Of a stretch of DNA of 8,909 nucleotides, positions 1-6,942 are shown piece by piece (position 1 is the first letter of the stretch; every line of letters starts with the position of its first letter). Under the pieces are notes generated by a model, which searched no databases, was not told the origin of the DNA, and was given only the letters and a program-made list of their open reading frames with translations. The position numbers were made by a program, and so were the translations under genes. Source of the DNA: a bacterium (GTDB lineage: Bacteria; Chloroflexota; Dehalococcoidia; Tepidiformales; Tepidiformaceae); assembly GCA_945861295.1 (NCBI GenBank), contig CAMAUF010000062.1, positions 1 through 8,909 on the forward strand, in the 5' to 3' direction.

Positions 1-201
1 CGCCTCTGGGACCCATCGACGCCGGAAGCGAAGATCGTCCGTCAGGCCCTGGCACGGCCCCACGAATGGCCACGGTACCTCGCGCTCGGCCGCCATGCGG
101 GCGCCGCGGGCCGGGCCCTTGCCCAGGCTCTCGGTCCGGCCATCGCCGCCGCCGAAGCCACGTCACTCTTTGAACTGCCAATGGTGGAGGCGCGCCCATG
201 A
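1..201 (+). CDS. 3' end of an unrecognised gene upstream of dxs (partial)
   Basis: Frame 1 is open from the window edge to a TGA at 199-201, giving 66 residues of a C-terminus that begins RLWDPSTPEAKIVRQALARP and ends ELPMVEARP. The codons show the same strong G/C third-position preference as dxs. The stop overlaps the dxs start as ATGA (198-201), which suggests one transcript and translational coupling. The visible part is alanine- and arginine-rich and probably helical, with no motif I recognise. Prenyl synthase genes often precede dxs in bacteria, but this tail does not clearly look like one, so I give no function. The 5' part lies outside the window. Confidence 0.6.
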   Translation, partial: RLWDPSTPEAKIVRQALARPHEWPRYLALGRHAGAAGRALAQALGPAIAAAEATSLFELPMVEARP

Positions 202-2096
202 CCGCAATTCTGGACCGGGTCGATAAGCCCGCCGACCTCCGCTCGCTCTCGTCGGACGAGCTCGAACAGCTCGTCCGCGAAGTCCGGGACTTCCTCGTCG
301 ACACCGTCCAGTGCATCGGCGGCGGCGGCCATCTCGCCTCGAACCTCGGCGTCGTCGAACTCTCGATCGCGCTGCACCGGCTGTTCGACTCGCCCAAAGA
401 CAAGATCCTGTGGGACGTCTCGCATCAGATTTATGTCCACAAGATCCTCACGGGCCGCAAGGATCGGATGTCGACCATCCGCCAATACCAAGGCCTCTCG
501 GGCTTCGCCGACCGCAAGGAGAGCCCGCATGACCTGTTCGGGGCCGGTCACGCCGGCACCTCAATTTCGGCGGCGCTCGGGATGGCGGTCGGCCGGGACC
601 TTCGCGGCGAAGACAACTGGGTCATCGCCGTCATTGGCGACGGCGCCATGACCGCCGGCATGGCCCTCGAGGGCATGAACCACGCCGGCCACCTGCGCGC
701 CAAGAATTTCATGGTCATCCTCAACGACAACGCCATGTCCATCTCGCCGAACGTCGGCGCCCTCTCCCGGAACGTCAACAAGCTCCGCGTCGACCCGCTC
801 TACCGCAGCGCCAAGCGCGAAGTCGGCTCGATCGTCGAGCATCTCCCGCTCGGCCGGCAAGCCTGGGACGCGGCCAAGCGGGTCAAGAATTCGATGCGGG
901 ACCTGCTCGTACCGGCCTCCTTCTGGGAGCAATTTGGCTTCGAGTATTATGGGCCGATCGACGGCCACGACCTCCACGAAGTCGAAGAAACCATCACCGC
1001 CATCAAGAAGGTCGCAGGCAGGCCCGTCCTCCTCCACGTGCTCACGGAGAAGGGCCACGGCATCCCGGAGGCGGCCGCGGACCCGATCAAAAGCCACTCC
1101 GGCACCTATTGGCTGAAGAAGCCCGCCGCTCCCGGCACGCCGGCGCCGCTTCCCACCTATTCGCAAGTCTTCGCGGAAGCCACCCAGGAGCTGATTGAGT
1201 CGGATCGAAGGGTCGTCGTCGTGACCGCCGCCATGCTCGAAGGCACCGGTTTGGCGAACGTCGCCAAAAAGCATCCCACGCGAGTCTTCGATGTCGCGAT
1301 TGCCGAACAGCACGCAGTGACCTTCGCAGCCGGCCTCGCCACCCAGGGCATCCGCCCAATCGCCGCTATTTACTCGACGTTCTTGCAACGCGGCTTCGAC
1401 TCGATCGTGCACGACGTCGTCGTCCAAAACCTGCCAGTCGTCTTCGCCATGGACCGCGCAGGCTTCGTCGGAGACGACGGCAAGACCCACCAGGGCTTCG
1501 TCGACATCTCCTACCTGCGTTGCCTCCCGAACATGGTCATCGCCGCGCCAAAGGACGAAACGGAGCTACGCGACCTGCTCTACACCGGCGTCATGCATGA
1601 AACGGGGCCCTTCGCGCTTCGCTACCCACGCGGCGCCGGCCCGGGCGCGCCCACGAACCTGCCGATGAAGGCCATCCCGATCGGCACGGGTGAAGTGCTG
1701 CGCGAAGGCGCGGACGTCACCTTAGTCGGATTCGGCGCGCCGGTGATGGAGTGCCTCAAGGCGGCCGACATCCTCGAGGAAGCCGGCATCCATGCGACCG
1801 TGGTCAACGCCCGCTACGCCAAGCCGCTCGACGAAGAACTGCTCGTTGGCTTGGCGAAATCGACGGGCGGGTTGGTCACGGCCGAAGAGAACGTTCGGGC
1901 CGGCGGCTTCGGCGACGCCGTGCTCTCACTGCTCGCGGATCATGGTGTGGCGGACGGATTCCTCGACGCCATCGCCATGCCAGACGCGATCGTCGACCAC
2001 GGCCCCCAAGGGACGATGCGCAAGCTCTACCAACTCGACGCCGCCGGCATAGCCGCCCGCGCCCAGGCCGCGCTGGCGGCGCGGCGTTCGCGCTGA
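198..2096 (+). CDS. dxs: 1-deoxy-D-xylulose-5-phosphate synthase
   Basis: This cytosolic thiamine-diphosphate enzyme condenses pyruvate with glyceraldehyde 3-phosphate to 1-deoxy-D-xylulose 5-phosphate, the entry step of the MEP isoprenoid pathway and a precursor for thiamine and pyridoxal. The protein has 632 residues, near the usual 620-640. Visible in order are the N-terminal His45 in GGGGHLASNLG, GHAGTSISAALGMA (117-130), and the ThDP/Mg motif GDGAMTAG (147-154) paired with NDNAMSISPNVGALS (176-190). The central domain follows, with IAEQHAV around catalytic Glu370, IYSTFLQRGFD (Tyr392, Arg398) and MDRAGFVGDDGKTHQG (Arg420, Asp427, His431). These last positions coincide with the E. coli numbering I know. 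The C-terminal transketolase-like domain spans about 490-625. The ATG at 198 is preceded by GGAGG at 186-190 with a 7-base spacer and overlaps the upstream stop. No key residue is missing. Confidence 0.97.
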   Translation: MTAILDRVDKPADLRSLSSDELEQLVREVRDFLVDTVQCIGGGGHLASNLGVVELSIALHRLFDSPKDKILWDVSHQIYVHKILTGRKDRMSTIRQYQGLSGFADRKESPHDLFGAGHAGTSISAALGMAVGRDLRGEDNWVIAVIGDGAMTAGMALEGMNHAGHLRAKNFMVILNDNAMSISPNVGALSRNVNKLRVDPLYRSAKREVGSIVEHLPLGRQAWDAAKRVKNSMRDLLVPASFWEQFGFEYYGPIDGHDLHEVEETITAIKKVAGRPVLLHVLTEKGHGIPEAAADPIKSHSGTYWLKKPAAPGTPAPLPTYSQVFAEATQELIESDRRVVVVTAAMLEGTGLANVAKKHPTRVFDVAIAEQHAVTFAAGLATQGIRPIAAIYSTFLQRGFDSIVHDVVVQNLPVVFAMDRAGFVGDDGKTHQGFVDISYLRCLPNMVIAAPKDETELRDLLYTGVMHETGPFALRYPRGAGPGAPTNLPMKAIPIGTGEVLREGADVTLVGFGAPVMECLKAADILEEAGIHATVVNARYAKPLDEELLVGLAKSTGGLVTAEENVRAGGFGDAVLSLLADHGVADGFLDAIAMPDAIVDHGPQGTMRKLYQLDAAGIAARAQAALAARRSR

Positions 2097-2172
2097 ACGG
2101 TCGCCGGCGAGGTCGAGATCGCCGTGACTGTTCGGCGGGCCGATCGGATAGCGCCACCTTGGCACACCAGAG

Positions 2173-2248
2173 TGGTACCCCGGGCAGGATTCGAACCTGC
2201 GGCCAGACGCTTAGAAGGCGCCTGCTCTATCCCCTGAGCTACCGGGGC
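2173..2248 (-). tRNA. tRNA-Arg (anticodon TCT)
   Basis: Read on the minus strand, 76 bases fold into a complete cloverleaf. The acceptor stem pairs GCCCCGG with CCGGGGT (one G-U at the end). The D-arm stem is GCTC/GAGC. The anticodon stem is GGCGC/GCGTC (one G-U) with loop CTTCTAA, and the variable loop has five bases. The T arm is GCAGG-TTCGAAT-CCTGC. Discriminator A and an encoded CCA (2175-2173) follow. The anticodon TCT lies at 2215-2213 and reads AGA, a codon that should be rare in such GC-rich genes. The gene sits alone, opposite in direction to the flanking dxs and metallopeptidase genes. Confidence 0.97.
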
Positions 2249-2470
2249 GGCCGAAATTCAGTGTATCGGAGTGAAGCACGTATTGCGCTCAGCGGACCGC
2301 GCGTTTCGCTTAGCGTCACCGAGGAAGCTTTCGGAGATCGCCCTATGCGGACGCGCGTCCGTCCAGCTATCTTTGGAGAAACAGGTCCCTACCCGCGCCG
2401 ACCTGACAGTTTACGGCCCTCGCGGCCCTCACCGCTTTGGATTGAGACGAACGGACTTGGATGGTGAAAT
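2249..2470. other. Intergenic region between tRNA-Arg and the metallopeptidase gene
   Basis: These 222 bases hold no convincing gene. They should carry the promoter of the leftward tRNA and that of the rightward metallopeptidase gene, but I find no clear -35/-10 pair for either. The recognisable structure is a perfect palindrome at 2348-2361. Two near-identical CGGCCCTC units stand close together around 2413-2430. A 67-codon frame starting at GTG 2271 runs through the region, but it has no family resemblance and ends inside the next gene's start, so I do not call it. Confidence 0.5.
2348..2361. repeat. Perfect 14-base palindrome, possible operator
   Basis: The sequence CGGACGCGCGTCCG equals its own reverse complement over all 14 bases. 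It lies in non-coding DNA about 110 bases before the metallopeptidase start. With no central loop it suits a dimeric DNA-binding protein better than an RNA hairpin. GC-rich palindromes do arise by chance, and no known operator consensus is recognised. Confidence 0.3.
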
Positions 2471-2473
2471 TTG
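2459..2473 (+). promoter_or_regulatory. Ribosome binding site and TTG start of the metallopeptidase gene
   Basis: The family's conserved N-terminus (GR...S.DLEDRRGQ) is encoded right after the TTG at 2471. An in-frame TGA at 2465-2467 rules out any earlier start in this frame. Upstream, GGATGG (2459-2464, six-base spacer) and GGTGA (2463-2467, three-base spacer) are the only Shine-Dalgarno-like bases. An out-of-frame ATG at 2461 lies within this same site. Confidence 0.6.
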
Positions 2474-3373
2474 AAACTAGGGCGAACCGGCCGAAGCCGC
2501 GACCTTGAAGACCGCCGCGGGCAACCCGCACCCGCGGGCGGCCGGGGCCGAATGCCCATCCCCATGGGGAAGGGCATAGGAGGCGGCATCGGCGGGCTGA
2601 TCGTGCTCGCGCTCCTGGCGATCCTGGGAGGCGGCGCGCTCACCGGCGGCGAGAGCGGCGGCAGCCTCACCGATATCTTCAAGCTGCCCGGCGCCCAAGT
2701 CACACCCGGCGCCGCCACCAACGCGGTCGACCCCGAGGCCGAGATGGTCGACTTCGTTTCCGCCGTCCTCGACGATATCCAAGCGACCTGGACGGACGTC
2801 TTTGAGCGCGGAGGCGACAGTTACCCGCGCGCCAAGCTCGTCCTGTTCGAACAGGGCGTCAGCACGGGCTGCGGCAACGCGTCCTCGGCCGTCGGCCCCT
2901 TCTACTGCCCTCCCGACCAGAAGGTCTATCTCGACCTCTCGTTCTTCGACGAACTCAGCCAACGGTTCGGGGCGCCGGGCGATTTCGCCTCCGCCTATGT
3001 GATCGCGCACGAAATCGGCCACCACATCCAGCGGGTGACCGGCGTGGAGGAGGAGGTTCGGAAGCTCCAGCAGAAGACGCCGAGCAGCGCGAACGACTAT
3101 TCGGTCCGCCTCGAATTGCAGGCCGATTGCTTGGCTGGCGTCTGGGGCTGGAGCGCGAATCGGCGCGGAATCATCGAACCGGGCGACCTCGAAGAGGGCA
3201 TCGCCGCGGCGGCCGCCGTCGGCGATGACCGCCTCCAAAAGCAAGCTGGCCAGCGCGTGAACCCGGAGGCCTTCACCCACGGCACGTCCGAACAGCGCAC
3301 GCGATGGTTCCTGCGCGGCTTCGAATCTGGCGACCCTGGCGACTGCGACACCTTCGCGGCGAGCCAGCTGTAA
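2471..3373 (+). CDS. ypfJ: YpfJ-family neutral zinc metallopeptidase, membrane-anchored
   Basis: The 300-residue protein follows the plan of the YpfJ/putative neutral zinc metallopeptidase family. It has a short basic N-terminus with the family signature DLEDRRGQ (11-18) and a glycine-rich stretch. A single membrane segment spans about 38-55 (GGGIGGLIVLALLAILGGG), followed by a low-complexity linker. The catalytic domain runs from about residue 88 to the end. HEIGH at 180-184 supplies two zinc-binding histidines and the general-base glutamate. LELQADC (214-220) probably provides the third ligand, Glu215. Cys134 and Cys146 (GCG...FYCP) could form a disulfide, and THGTSEQR (269-276) is a family-typical C-terminal motif. 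The basic N-terminus predicts an outward-facing catalytic domain. The substrate is not known for this family. The gene stands alone and converges with the recJ cluster. The TTG start is the only one that includes the conserved N-terminus. Confidence 0.88.
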   Translation: MKLGRTGRSRDLEDRRGQPAPAGGRGRMPIPMGKGIGGGIGGLIVLALLAILGGGALTGGESGGSLTDIFKLPGAQVTPGAATNAVDPEAEMVDFVSAVLDDIQATWTDVFERGGDSYPRAKLVLFEQGVSTGCGNASSAVGPFYCPPDQKVYLDLSFFDELSQRFGAPGDFASAYVIAHEIGHHIQRVTGVEEEVRKLQQKTPSSANDYSVRLELQADCLAGVWGWSANRRGIIEPGDLEEGIAAAAAVGDDRLQKQAGQRVNPEAFTHGTSEQRTRWFLRGFESGDPGDCDTFAASQL

Positions 3374-3501
3374 GGCCCCTCCTACGACCGGCCGAACGCG
3401 GAACGCGATCGTTGGCCAGGTCTGCCCGCCTGCTCAGTCCCGATCTCGCGGAGCGACGCCTACGGGAGCACAACGAGTTGCCGTTTCCACCACACCATGC
3501 G

Positions 3502-3525
3502 GGTTTCTGGCGGCGCGCCGGAACC
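3502..3525 (+). terminator. GC-rich hairpin between convergent genes, possible terminator
   Basis: TTCTGGCG (3505-3512) pairs with CGCCGGAA (3516-3523) over eight base pairs with one U-G wobble and a three-base loop. Two further G-C pairs (3502-3503 with 3524-3525) are possible across a one-base bulge. It sits just beyond the stop of the leftward Clp-N-like gene and about 130 bases after the metallopeptidase stop. No T-run follows on either strand, so it is not a classical intrinsic terminator. In leftward RNA the wobble becomes an A-C mismatch, so the fold favours the rightward transcript. Confidence 0.3.
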
Positions 3526-3939
3526 TCATGCCACGCTGAGGATCTTCTTCAAGGCTTTGCGATCCGCGCCGAGCGCGCTGAAGAACATCGGGCCGATTTC
3601 GCCGGACTCGATCACCCCGATAGCGAGCAGCTGCGCCGAAATCTCGCCGATGCCCGCCTCGCGCGCCCAACGCGCGACCATACTGATGGCATCCCGCGCG
3701 CTCGAACCGAACATCACTTGGCTCGTCAGCGGCTCGCTGCCGGCGCCTTGAGACGCGAGCAGCGCCGCCTCAACCGCTTCCGCCGACGGGAGTGCCGGGA
3801 GCGTGGGTCGCAGGACCACCAGTGCCCCCGCGAGGATGTGCTCGGCGGCGACGATGGCCACGTTCGCGCGCCAACAGCAGTTCTCGGCCTCCTTGAGGGC
3901 ACGGCCAGCGTCGGCGCCGAGCGTGACCTCGGCGCTCAT
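3526..3939 (-). CDS. Small stand-alone Clp N-terminal-domain-like protein
   Basis: This 137-residue protein shows two copies of the helical pattern of Clp ATPase N-terminal (Clp-N) repeats. In the first, ALKEAENCCWRANVAIVAAEHILAGAL (14-40) resembles the A..A...A......EHLL.GLL signature. In the second, SARDAISMVARWAREAGIGE plus ISAQLLAIGVI (80-110) is followed by FFSALGADRKALKKIL (119-134), like the LG.D...L...L end of such repeats. There is no Walker motif or AAA+ module. Family knowledge: Clp-N domains bind substrates or adaptors, and stand-alone versions such as mycobacterial ClpC2 exist. A role in substrate capture or regulation is inference only. Its ATG overlaps the recJ stop as ATGA (3939-3936), and GAGG lies eight bases upstream, so it is probably made together with RecJ. 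It is the last gene of the cluster. Confidence 0.6.
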   Translation of the reverse strand: MSAEVTLGADAGRALKEAENCCWRANVAIVAAEHILAGALVVLRPTLPALPSAEAVEAALLASQGAGSEPLTSQVMFGSSARDAISMVARWAREAGIGEISAQLLAIGVIESGEIGPMFFSALGADRKALKKILSVA

Positions 3940-5645
3940 CGCTCGCCCTCGACGGGCCGCCGTTGGGCCGAAGGGGCGAAATCCAGGAGTTCGAGTTTGA
4001 GCTGCTCGCTGCCCCAGTCACGCGTCAACGAATAGACGATATCGATCTCTTCCGGCAGCTCCTTCGACCCTTGACGGAAGGCGATCGCCGGCCAGGTCAG
4101 CGCTCCGTCCTTAACCGTCAGCTGGACGTGGTCCTGATCAGCGCCGACCTTCTTCGAACGGGCAACGCGGACGTTCCGGCTCATGAGGACCGGCTTGCGG
4201 TTGCCGTGGCCGCAGGGTTCGAACCGCATCAGGCCTTTCACTTCCAGGCCGTTGAGGTCGCCGAGCCGCGCTTCCGCGTCGATTTCGATCACCGGCCGGA
4301 GGAGGTCGCCTTGGAGCATATCGCCGGCGGTATTGATCAAGTTCTCGCGCAGCCGTTCGACGTTCTCCGTGCGCACCGTGAAGCCAGCGGCGGCGCGATG
4401 GCCGCCATGCTTGACGAGCAGCGCCCTCTCCTTGCGGATAGCGCGGGTGATATCAAAGACGGGGATGCTGCGGGCGCTGGCGCGGCTCGTTTCCGCCTGG
4501 CGCTCGTACACGATCGATGGCCGGTGGTATTTCTCGGCCAAACGGGCCGCCACAAGCCCGACGATGCCGGCGTGGATGTCCGCATGCCCGATCATGATTA
4601 GCGGGACATCGTCGCCCGCGACCAGTTCCTCGGCAAGCAGCATCGCCGCCGTGGTCTGCTGTTGGCGTTTGCGATTGAGTTCGTCGAGCTTCTCCGCCAG
4701 CGGCCGGGCGGTGGCGTGGTCTTCGGCCAGCATCAGGTCCAGCGCGAGGTAGGCGTGTTCGAGCCGGCCGGCGGCGTTCATGCGCGGCCCGATCGCGAAG
4801 CCCAGCGTTTCGGCGTTGAACTGCTCGGGCGCCGTCTGGGCGACTTTCGCCAGCGCGAAGAGCCCTGGGCGCAGTTGATGACGCATACGCAGCAAGCCGT
4901 CCGTTACAATCCGCCGGTTCTCGTCCGCCAGCGGGGCGACGTCGACGACGGTGCCAAGCGCGACGAGGTCGAGAACGTCGTCGTCCGGGAGCGTCCGGCC
5001 GTACGACTCGTGCAGCATCTGCAGGAAGCGATAGGCGACCCCGACCGCCGCCAACTCGGTGAACGGGTACGGCGAATCGAGCCGCTTCGGGTTCACGGCA
5101 GCGAAGGCCGCCGGCATGATCTCCGGGACCGTGTGATGGTCGAGGATGATGACGTCGAGCCCGAGTTGGTTCGCTAAGGCCACTTCCTCGACCGAGGAGA
5201 TGCCGCAATCGGCCGTCACAAGCAGCGAGGCGCCCTGGGAACGGAGTTCCCGGACGGCGTTCAGGTTCAGCCCATAGCCCTCCCTGAAACGGTCCGGGAT
5301 GTACCGGATCATCGTCGCGCCGAGCGGGCGCAGGCCGTTGTTCAGCACCGCGATCGATGTCACGCCGTCGACATCGAAGTCGCCAAAGAGGGCGATCGTT
5401 TCCCGCTCCGCGATAGCCTGCCGGGTGCGGGCGATCGCTTCCGCCATGCCGGGAAGCAGCATCGGGTCGTGGTCCGGCAGCAGGTGGGGCTTGTAAAACG
5501 CGTCGGCTTGGTCGCGCCGAGTGATGCCGCGCGAGGCGAGCACCGTCGCGACGACCGGCGGGAAGTTTGCGATGCCCTTGCTACGGGCATCAGGGTCACG
5601 CAATTGCCAGCGGGCAGTGGGCCGCGTCAACAGTCCGCCGCTCAT
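3936..5645 (-). CDS. recJ: Single-stranded-DNA-specific exonuclease RecJ
   Basis: RecJ degrades single-stranded DNA 5' to 3' in recombination and repair (RecF pathway, mismatch and base-excision repair), using Mn/Mg ions. The 569 residues match the usual core length. The DHH domain shows motif I GDFDVDGVTS (88-97), motif II VTADCGIS (143-150), motif III DHH (169-171) and motif IV GTVVDVAPL (231-239). The conserved IGPRMNAAGRLEHA (285-298) follows. The DHHA1 domain has GHADIHAGIVGLVAARL (353-369), SARSIPVFDI (390-399) and GGHRAAAGF (414-422). A C-terminal OB-fold region spans about 450-560. All metal-binding aspartates and histidines expected from the family are present. The ATG overlaps the fabF stop as ATGA and has no strong Shine-Dalgarno of its own, so translation probably depends on coupling to fabF. 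Its own stop overlaps the Clp-N-like gene. Confidence 0.96.
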   Translation of the reverse strand: MSGGLLTRPTARWQLRDPDARSKGIANFPPVVATVLASRGITRRDQADAFYKPHLLPDHDPMLLPGMAEAIARTRQAIAERETIALFGDFDVDGVTSIAVLNNGLRPLGATMIRYIPDRFREGYGLNLNAVRELRSQGASLLVTADCGISSVEEVALANQLGLDVIILDHHTVPEIMPAAFAAVNPKRLDSPYPFTELAAVGVAYRFLQMLHESYGRTLPDDDVLDLVALGTVVDVAPLADENRRIVTDGLLRMRHQLRPGLFALAKVAQTAPEQFNAETLGFAIGPRMNAAGRLEHAYLALDLMLAEDHATARPLAEKLDELNRKRQQQTTAAMLLAEELVAGDDVPLIMIGHADIHAGIVGLVAARLAEKYHRPSIVYERQAETSRASARSIPVFDITRAIRKERALLVKHGGHRAAAGFTVRTENVERLRENLINTAGDMLQGDLLRPVIEIDAEARLGDLNGLEVKGLMRFEPCGHGNRKPVLMSRNVRVARSKKVGADQDHVQLTVKDGALTWPAIAFRQGSKELPEEIDIVYSLTRDWGSEQLKLELLDFAPSAQRRPVEGER

Positions 5646-6889
5646 GACGCCGGCTCGTAACGCCGGAAGATGAGGCTGGCGTTGTGGCCACCGAAGCCCA
5701 GCGAGTTGGACATGACAGCCTCCATGGAAGCCGAACGCGCGACGTTGGGGACGTAGTCGAGATCGCAGGCCGCGTCGGGCGTCCCGTAATTGGCCGTTGG
5801 CGGGATGACCCCGGAGCGCAGCGCGAGGATCGCGACGACGGCTTCGATCGCGCCCGCCGCCCCGAGCGTGTGCCCGAGCATGGACTTGGTCGAGCTGATC
5901 GGCAGCGCATAGGCGTACTCGCCGAAAACTTTCTTGATGGCGACCGTTTCCAGCCGATCGTTCAACAGCGTCGACGTGCCGTGGGCGTTTATGTAGTCGA
6001 TGTCATCCGGCTCCAACCCGGCTTTGCGCAGCGCCATCCGCATTGCCCTGGCCGCGCCTTCGCCGTTCTCGTCGGGCTGGGTGATGTGGAAGGCGTCGCT
6101 CGTCGCGCCGTAGCCCGCCAGTTCGGCGAGGATGACCGCGCCCCGCGCCCAGGCATGGGCCTCGGATTCGAGCACGAGCATGCCGGCTCCTTCCGCGATG
6201 ACGAAGCCGTTTCTGGTAGCGTCGAACGGCCGCGAGGCCCGCCCGGGCGTGTCGTTAGAGGTAGTGAGGGCCTTGGCGGCGGCAAACCCAGCAACCGAAA
6301 TCGGCGTGATCGCCGCCTCCGTCCCGCCCGCGATCGCCACTTGCGCATCCCCGCGGAGGATGATGTTTGCGGCCTCGCCGATGCTGTCGGCGCCGCTAGC
6401 GCAGGCGCTCGCGAGGCTATAGTTCACGCCCTTGGCGCCGAGCTTGATGCTGAGGTGGCCGCTCGCCATATCCGGCAACATCATCGGGACGAGGAAAGCG
6501 CTGACCCGGCCCGGCCCCTTCGTTTTCAGCGTTTCGAACCCTTCCGAAAGCGACATCAGGCCGCCCATAGACGTTCCGACGATGACGGCGACGTCCGATC
6601 CGTCCGCTTGGTCGATGGTGTAGCCGCTCTGGCTCAGGGCCTCGGTCGCGGCCGCGTACGCGAATTGCATGAAACGATCCGTCCGCCGGGCCTCTTTGCG
6701 GTCCATGTACTTCAGGGGATCGAACGCCTTGACCTCACCAGCGACCTGCGAATCGAAACCCGCCGGGTCGAATAGCGAGATAGTGGCGGTGCCCGAACGC
6801 CCCGCGACAAGGCCTTCCCACGTCTCCTGAGCGGTGTGGCCGAGGGCGGTGACCATGCCCAAACCTGTGACGACGACGCGACCACCCAC
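5642..6889 (-). CDS. fabF: 3-oxoacyl-[acyl-carrier-protein] synthase II
   Basis: FabF condenses malonyl-ACP with acyl-ACP in the elongation cycle of type II fatty acid synthesis, in the cytosol. The 415 residues match the family. The N-terminal thiolase half begins VVVTGLGMVTALG and carries the catalytic cysteine in ASACASG (Cys163). The C-terminal half has NAHGTSTLLND (His303), SSTKSMLGHTLGAAGA (Lys335, His340) and the glycine-rich NSLGFGGHN near the end, with Phe399 as the likely gate. Cys163, His303, Lys335 and His340 coincide with E. coli FabF numbering as I recall it. FabB is the alternative, but length and sequence style favour FabF. The start is GTG at 6889-6887. The gene follows nnr after 53 bases and overlaps recJ by four. 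AcpS, encoded in the same cluster, makes the holo-ACP it uses. Confidence 0.95.
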   Translation of the reverse strand: MGGRVVVTGLGMVTALGHTAQETWEGLVAGRSGTATISLFDPAGFDSQVAGEVKAFDPLKYMDRKEARRTDRFMQFAYAAATEALSQSGYTIDQADGSDVAVIVGTSMGGLMSLSEGFETLKTKGPGRVSAFLVPMMLPDMASGHLSIKLGAKGVNYSLASACASGADSIGEAANIILRGDAQVAIAGGTEAAITPISVAGFAAAKALTTSNDTPGRASRPFDATRNGFVIAEGAGMLVLESEAHAWARGAVILAELAGYGATSDAFHITQPDENGEGAARAMRMALRKAGLEPDDIDYINAHGTSTLLNDRLETVAIKKVFGEYAYALPISSTKSMLGHTLGAAGAIEAVVAILALRSGVIPPTANYGTPDAACDLDYVPNVARSASMEAVMSNSLGFGGHNASLIFRRYEPAS

Positions 6890-6898
6890 CTGTTACCG

Positions 6899-6904
6899 AC
6901 CTCC
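6899..6904 (-). promoter_or_regulatory. Ribosome binding site fixing the GTG start of fabF
   Basis: On the minus strand GGAGGT is followed nine bases later by GTG (6889-6887), which begins the canonical KAS N-terminus GGRVVVTGLG. The next in-frame ATG, at codon 12, would cut into the first beta strand of the fold, so GTG is preferred. Confidence 0.7.
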
Positions 6905-6942
6905 GGCGCGGGAAACTGCTAAGGTTAGTAGGCAGCATAGCA

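Noticed and set aside
561..1490. Long minus-strand open frame (309 codons) inside dxs
   Set aside because: It lies wholly antisense to a gene with strong motifs. Long antisense frames are expected from the G/C third-position bias, and its translation shows no family pattern.
2105..2124. Hairpin CGGCGA/TCGCCG just after dxs as an intrinsic terminator
   Set aside because: It has only six pairs with an eight-base loop and no following T-run, so it is too weak to call.
2173..2248. tRNA gene as an integration site for a mobile element
   Set aside because: I see no integrase, no repeat of the tRNA 3' end and no foreign-looking DNA next to it.
2260..2265. TACACT on the minus strand as a -10 box for tRNA-Arg
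   Set aside because: The position fits, but only four of six bases match and no -35 element stands at the right distance.
1751..2467. 238-codon plus-strand frame across the end of dxs and the tRNA
   Set aside because: It overlaps dxs in another frame and reads through the tRNA gene in antisense. The translation is arginine-rich with no domain.
4458..4484. RASARS in RecJ in place of the RGSGRS form of the DHHA1 motif
   Set aside because: Small-residue variants at these glycines occur in RecJ proteins, and all metal ligands are intact, so it is probably ordinary variation.
3963..4601. 212-codon plus-strand frame antisense to recJ
   Set aside because: It is a shadow of recJ, whose DHHA1 and OB regions are clearly encoded on the other strand.
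5684..6775. 363-codon plus-strand open frame antisense to fabF
   Set aside because: It mirrors the fabF codons and gives a low-complexity Arg/Asp/Gly-rich translation. fabF on the minus strand has every catalytic residue.
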